Of a DNA stretch of 64,000 nucleotides, positions 62,370 to 64,000 are shown in pieces (positions within the stretch are counted from its first letter, which is position 1; the number at the start of each line of letters is the position of its first letter). Under the pieces are notes generated by a model. That model was not told the DNA's origin and did not search any database. It worked only from the letters and a program-made list of their open reading frames with translations. The stretch is taken from the NCBI GenBank assembly GCA_023393115.1, contig JAEWMS010000086.1, positions 1 through 64,000 on the forward strand, in the 5' to 3' direction. A program made the translations under genes and the position numbers. This stretch comes from Bacillota bacterium. Lineage in GTDB: Bacteria; Bacillota; Clostridia; Acetivibrionales; DSM-1351.

Positions 62370-62657
62370 ATGTTGACACACGTTGTATTTTTCAAGTTAA
62401 AAGATAAAAGTAAGGGAACCCTGGAGAAGATAAAAAACGATCTGCTTGCTTTAAAGGAAGAAATTCCTCTTATAAAATCAATAGAAGTTGGGATTGATAT
62501 TTTGCAAACAGAAAGATCCTTTGATATAGTACTTTATTCCAAATTTGATTCATTGGAGGATATGCAGGCGTATCAGGTTCATCCTGCCCATGTGAAGTTC
62601 TCAGAATATATTCAGACTGTTAAAGATACTATTTATGCTGTTGATTTTGAGAGCTAG
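62370..62657 (+). CDS. Dabb-family (stress-responsive alpha/beta barrel) protein
   Basis: The 95-residue protein is a full-length Dabb fold: MLTHVVFFKLKDKSK at the start, SIEVGIDI, DIVLYSKFDSLEDMQAYQVHPAHVKF and a final YAVDFES strand. These small dimeric ferredoxin-like proteins are usually of unknown or accessory enzymatic function. The start ATG follows TCGGAGGTAA. It is alone in its orientation block and is not clearly linked to its neighbours. Confidence 0.9.
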   Translation: MLTHVVFFKLKDKSKGTLEKIKNDLLALKEEIPLIKSIEVGIDILQTERSFDIVLYSKFDSLEDMQAYQVHPAHVKFSEYIQTVKDTIYAVDFES

Positions 62658-62750
62658 GTAAGTTATTTTTTTAGTAGTTATTACCTGTAAAAAATGTAGA
62701 TCAACATTTGAACAGGTAGACTAAAGACAAATACTTTGGAGATGTGGACT

Positions 62751-63917
62751 ATGAATAAAAAATATGCGTTTTTTCTTGCACTTTCAATTGCATTATCAGT
62801 TTTTACAGGGTGCTCCAGCAACCTGTATTCAAACAAAGACGTTGCTGAGAATACTGTCAGCGCACAGACTGAATTGGCTCAACAGACCCAGGATTCAGAA
62901 CCAGTCCCAACCGTACATACACAGGAGCCGGTTAAGGATAGTAGTGCTACTGAAAATTCCCAGGTAGCTCAGGCAACTGATACAAAGCAAATAGAAATTA
63001 TTGATTACTTCAAGGTAAAGCCCAATGAAAGCGGTCAAATTATGGTGGTAATGTTCCATAATTTTGTGGAGTCGTATCCCAAGGGCAATAATGAGTATAC
63101 CACTACCTTTGATGAATTCGAAAAACTATTGCCTGAATTGTATGAAAAAAAGTATAGACTTATAAGTCTTACCGACCTTTTGAATAACAATATAAACGTG
63201 CCTGCCGGCTGTATTCCAATGGTGTTTACATTTGATGACGGAACTGCAGGACAATTCAATATGGTGGAAGAAGGCGGGAAACTGGTTGTTAACCCTAAGT
63301 CGGCTGTTGGTATAATGGAAGAGTTTAATAAAAAACATCCTGATTTCGGTCTTCAGGGTACGTTTTATGTAAATTTGGGAGTAAGTACCTTCTCTGGTGC
63401 GGGAAACATGTCTGATAGGCTTAATTATCTGATCGGTAAGGGCTTTGAAATTGGTAATCATACAAAAACACATGTATCACTGCCATCAGTTAAAACTCCT
63501 CAAAAAATGATGGAGGAGGTTGGTGGAAATCAGGTGTTAATGAATGAACTGGTACCCGGTTACTACTTTAATTCCTTTTCACTGCCTTTCGGAAATGCTT
63601 CAAAAAATCTCAGGGATTATGTCATAAAAGGAAATTTCGAGGGAATTGATTATAAACACTCAGCTATAATGCTTGTGGGAGCAAATCCGGCTAAATCACC
63701 AGTTGCATCAAGCTTCGATCCAATGGCTATTCCCCGTGTAAGATCCTCCGGACAAAAGCCTGTTGAGTGTGATCTAGCCTGGTGGGTGGATGCCTTGGAA
63801 AAAGGCAGTTCACAGTATGTAAGTGACGGAAATCCTGATACAGTTACCGTACCAAAGGATAAGCAGAAAAATGTTGATATGTCCAGGTTGAACGGTAAAC
63901 AATTAGTGACTTATTAG
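62751..63917 (+). CDS. Lipoprotein polysaccharide deacetylase (NodB/CE4 type)
   Basis: The 388-residue protein has a lipoprotein signal ending in SVFTGCSSN, a Thr/Gln/Glu-rich linker (about 25-80), and a NodB-homology domain. The zinc and catalytic motifs are visible: MVVMFHNF at its start, TFDDGTAG with the Asp pair, the HTKTH metal-binding pair in EIGNHTKTHVS and the later SLPFG. It probably deacetylates peptidoglycan or another wall glycan from outside. The ATG at 62751 follows TTGGAGATG; the in-frame ATG at 62736 has no site. A terminator follows. Confidence 0.9.
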   Translation: MNKKYAFFLALSIALSVFTGCSSNLYSNKDVAENTVSAQTELAQQTQDSEPVPTVHTQEPVKDSSATENSQVAQATDTKQIEIIDYFKVKPNESGQIMVVMFHNFVESYPKGNNEYTTTFDEFEKLLPELYEKKYRLISLTDLLNNNINVPAGCIPMVFTFDDGTAGQFNMVEEGGKLVVNPKSAVGIMEEFNKKHPDFGLQGTFYVNLGVSTFSGAGNMSDRLNYLIGKGFEIGNHTKTHVSLPSVKTPQKMMEEVGGNQVLMNELVPGYYFNSFSLPFGNASKNLRDYVIKGNFEGIDYKHSAIMLVGANPAKSPVASSFDPMAIPRVRSSGQKPVECDLAWWVDALEKGSSQYVSDGNPDTVTVPKDKQKNVDMSRLNGKQLVTY

Positions 63918-63953
63918 TAAATCGCCAAGCATTAATAATAAGAGATAAATGTA

Positions 63954-63991
63954 CCTCGGAGTCGATAAATATAGTGACTTCGGGGTTTTTT
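63954..63991 (+). terminator. Intrinsic terminator of the deacetylase gene
   Basis: CCTCGGAGTC (63954-63963) pairs with GACTTCGGGG (63975-63984) using G-U pairs, and a TTTTTT run follows. Confidence 0.85.
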
Positions 63992-64000
63992 GCATAATAT

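Overview
The window reads as chromosomal DNA of a low-GC, anaerobic, spore-forming clostridium. The evidence is strong purine-rich Shine-Dalgarno sites, frequent TTG/GTG starts, a T-box leader, a cobalamin riboswitch, the [FeFe]-hydrogenase maturase HydE, a YtaF-type sporulation protein, S-layer homology (SLH) surface proteins and plant-sugar genes (GH127, KDG kinase, KDPG aldolase). A cellulolytic Ruminiclostridium-type host would fit, but that is inference. No rRNA or tRNA genes and no convincing CRISPR array were seen.

Layout. 1-4.5 kb: a partial collagen-like surface protein on the minus strand, divergent from a glycosyltransferase/methyltransferase fusion and a nucleotide-sugar dehydrogenase; together they look like a surface-glycosylation locus. 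4.7-11.7 kb: a complete minus-strand trpEGDCFBA operon behind a Trp T-box leader and a consensus promoter. 11.76-12.33 kb: a non-coding block of clustered hairpins bounded by diverged direct repeats. 12.3-16.7 kb: ytaF with a hairpin that buries its ribosome site, a DUF1836 protein, an SGNH hydrolase, a TPR protein and a nucleoid-associated protein. 16.7-20 kb: an LtaS-type phosphoglycerol transferase and a CapA-type protein. 20.2-26.7 kb: deoB, then a riboswitch-controlled cobalamin uptake and salvage operon (btuFCD-like, cobU, cobS), whose ATPase has an extra C-terminal domain.

26.7-40.6 kb is carbohydrate metabolism: a frameshifted sugar ABC ATPase and DeoR regulator, divergent from a ChvE-MmsA-MmsB transporter; AraM glycerol-1-phosphate dehydrogenase; a YjdF-like membrane protein; a GntR regulator divergent from eda-kdgK; and a GH127 beta-L-arabinofuranosidase. 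40.8-47 kb: hydE, a P1-family (DmpA-type) peptidase with separate coaC and coaB, and cysK divergent from a PatB-type C-S lyase.

47-64 kb is a cell-surface region. A TetR regulator is divergent from a 2,707-residue SLH protein; then come an ISLre2-type insertion sequence, a transmembrane PP2C-like phosphatase with an external LysM domain, a YcdB-repeat/SLH-like secreted protein, a Dabb protein and a lipoprotein polysaccharide deacetylase. The most unusual items are the PP2C-TM-LysM protein, the TetR/giant-SLH pair, the structured non-coding block at 11.8-12.3 kb, the ribosome-site hairpin of ytaF and the collagen-glycosylation locus.
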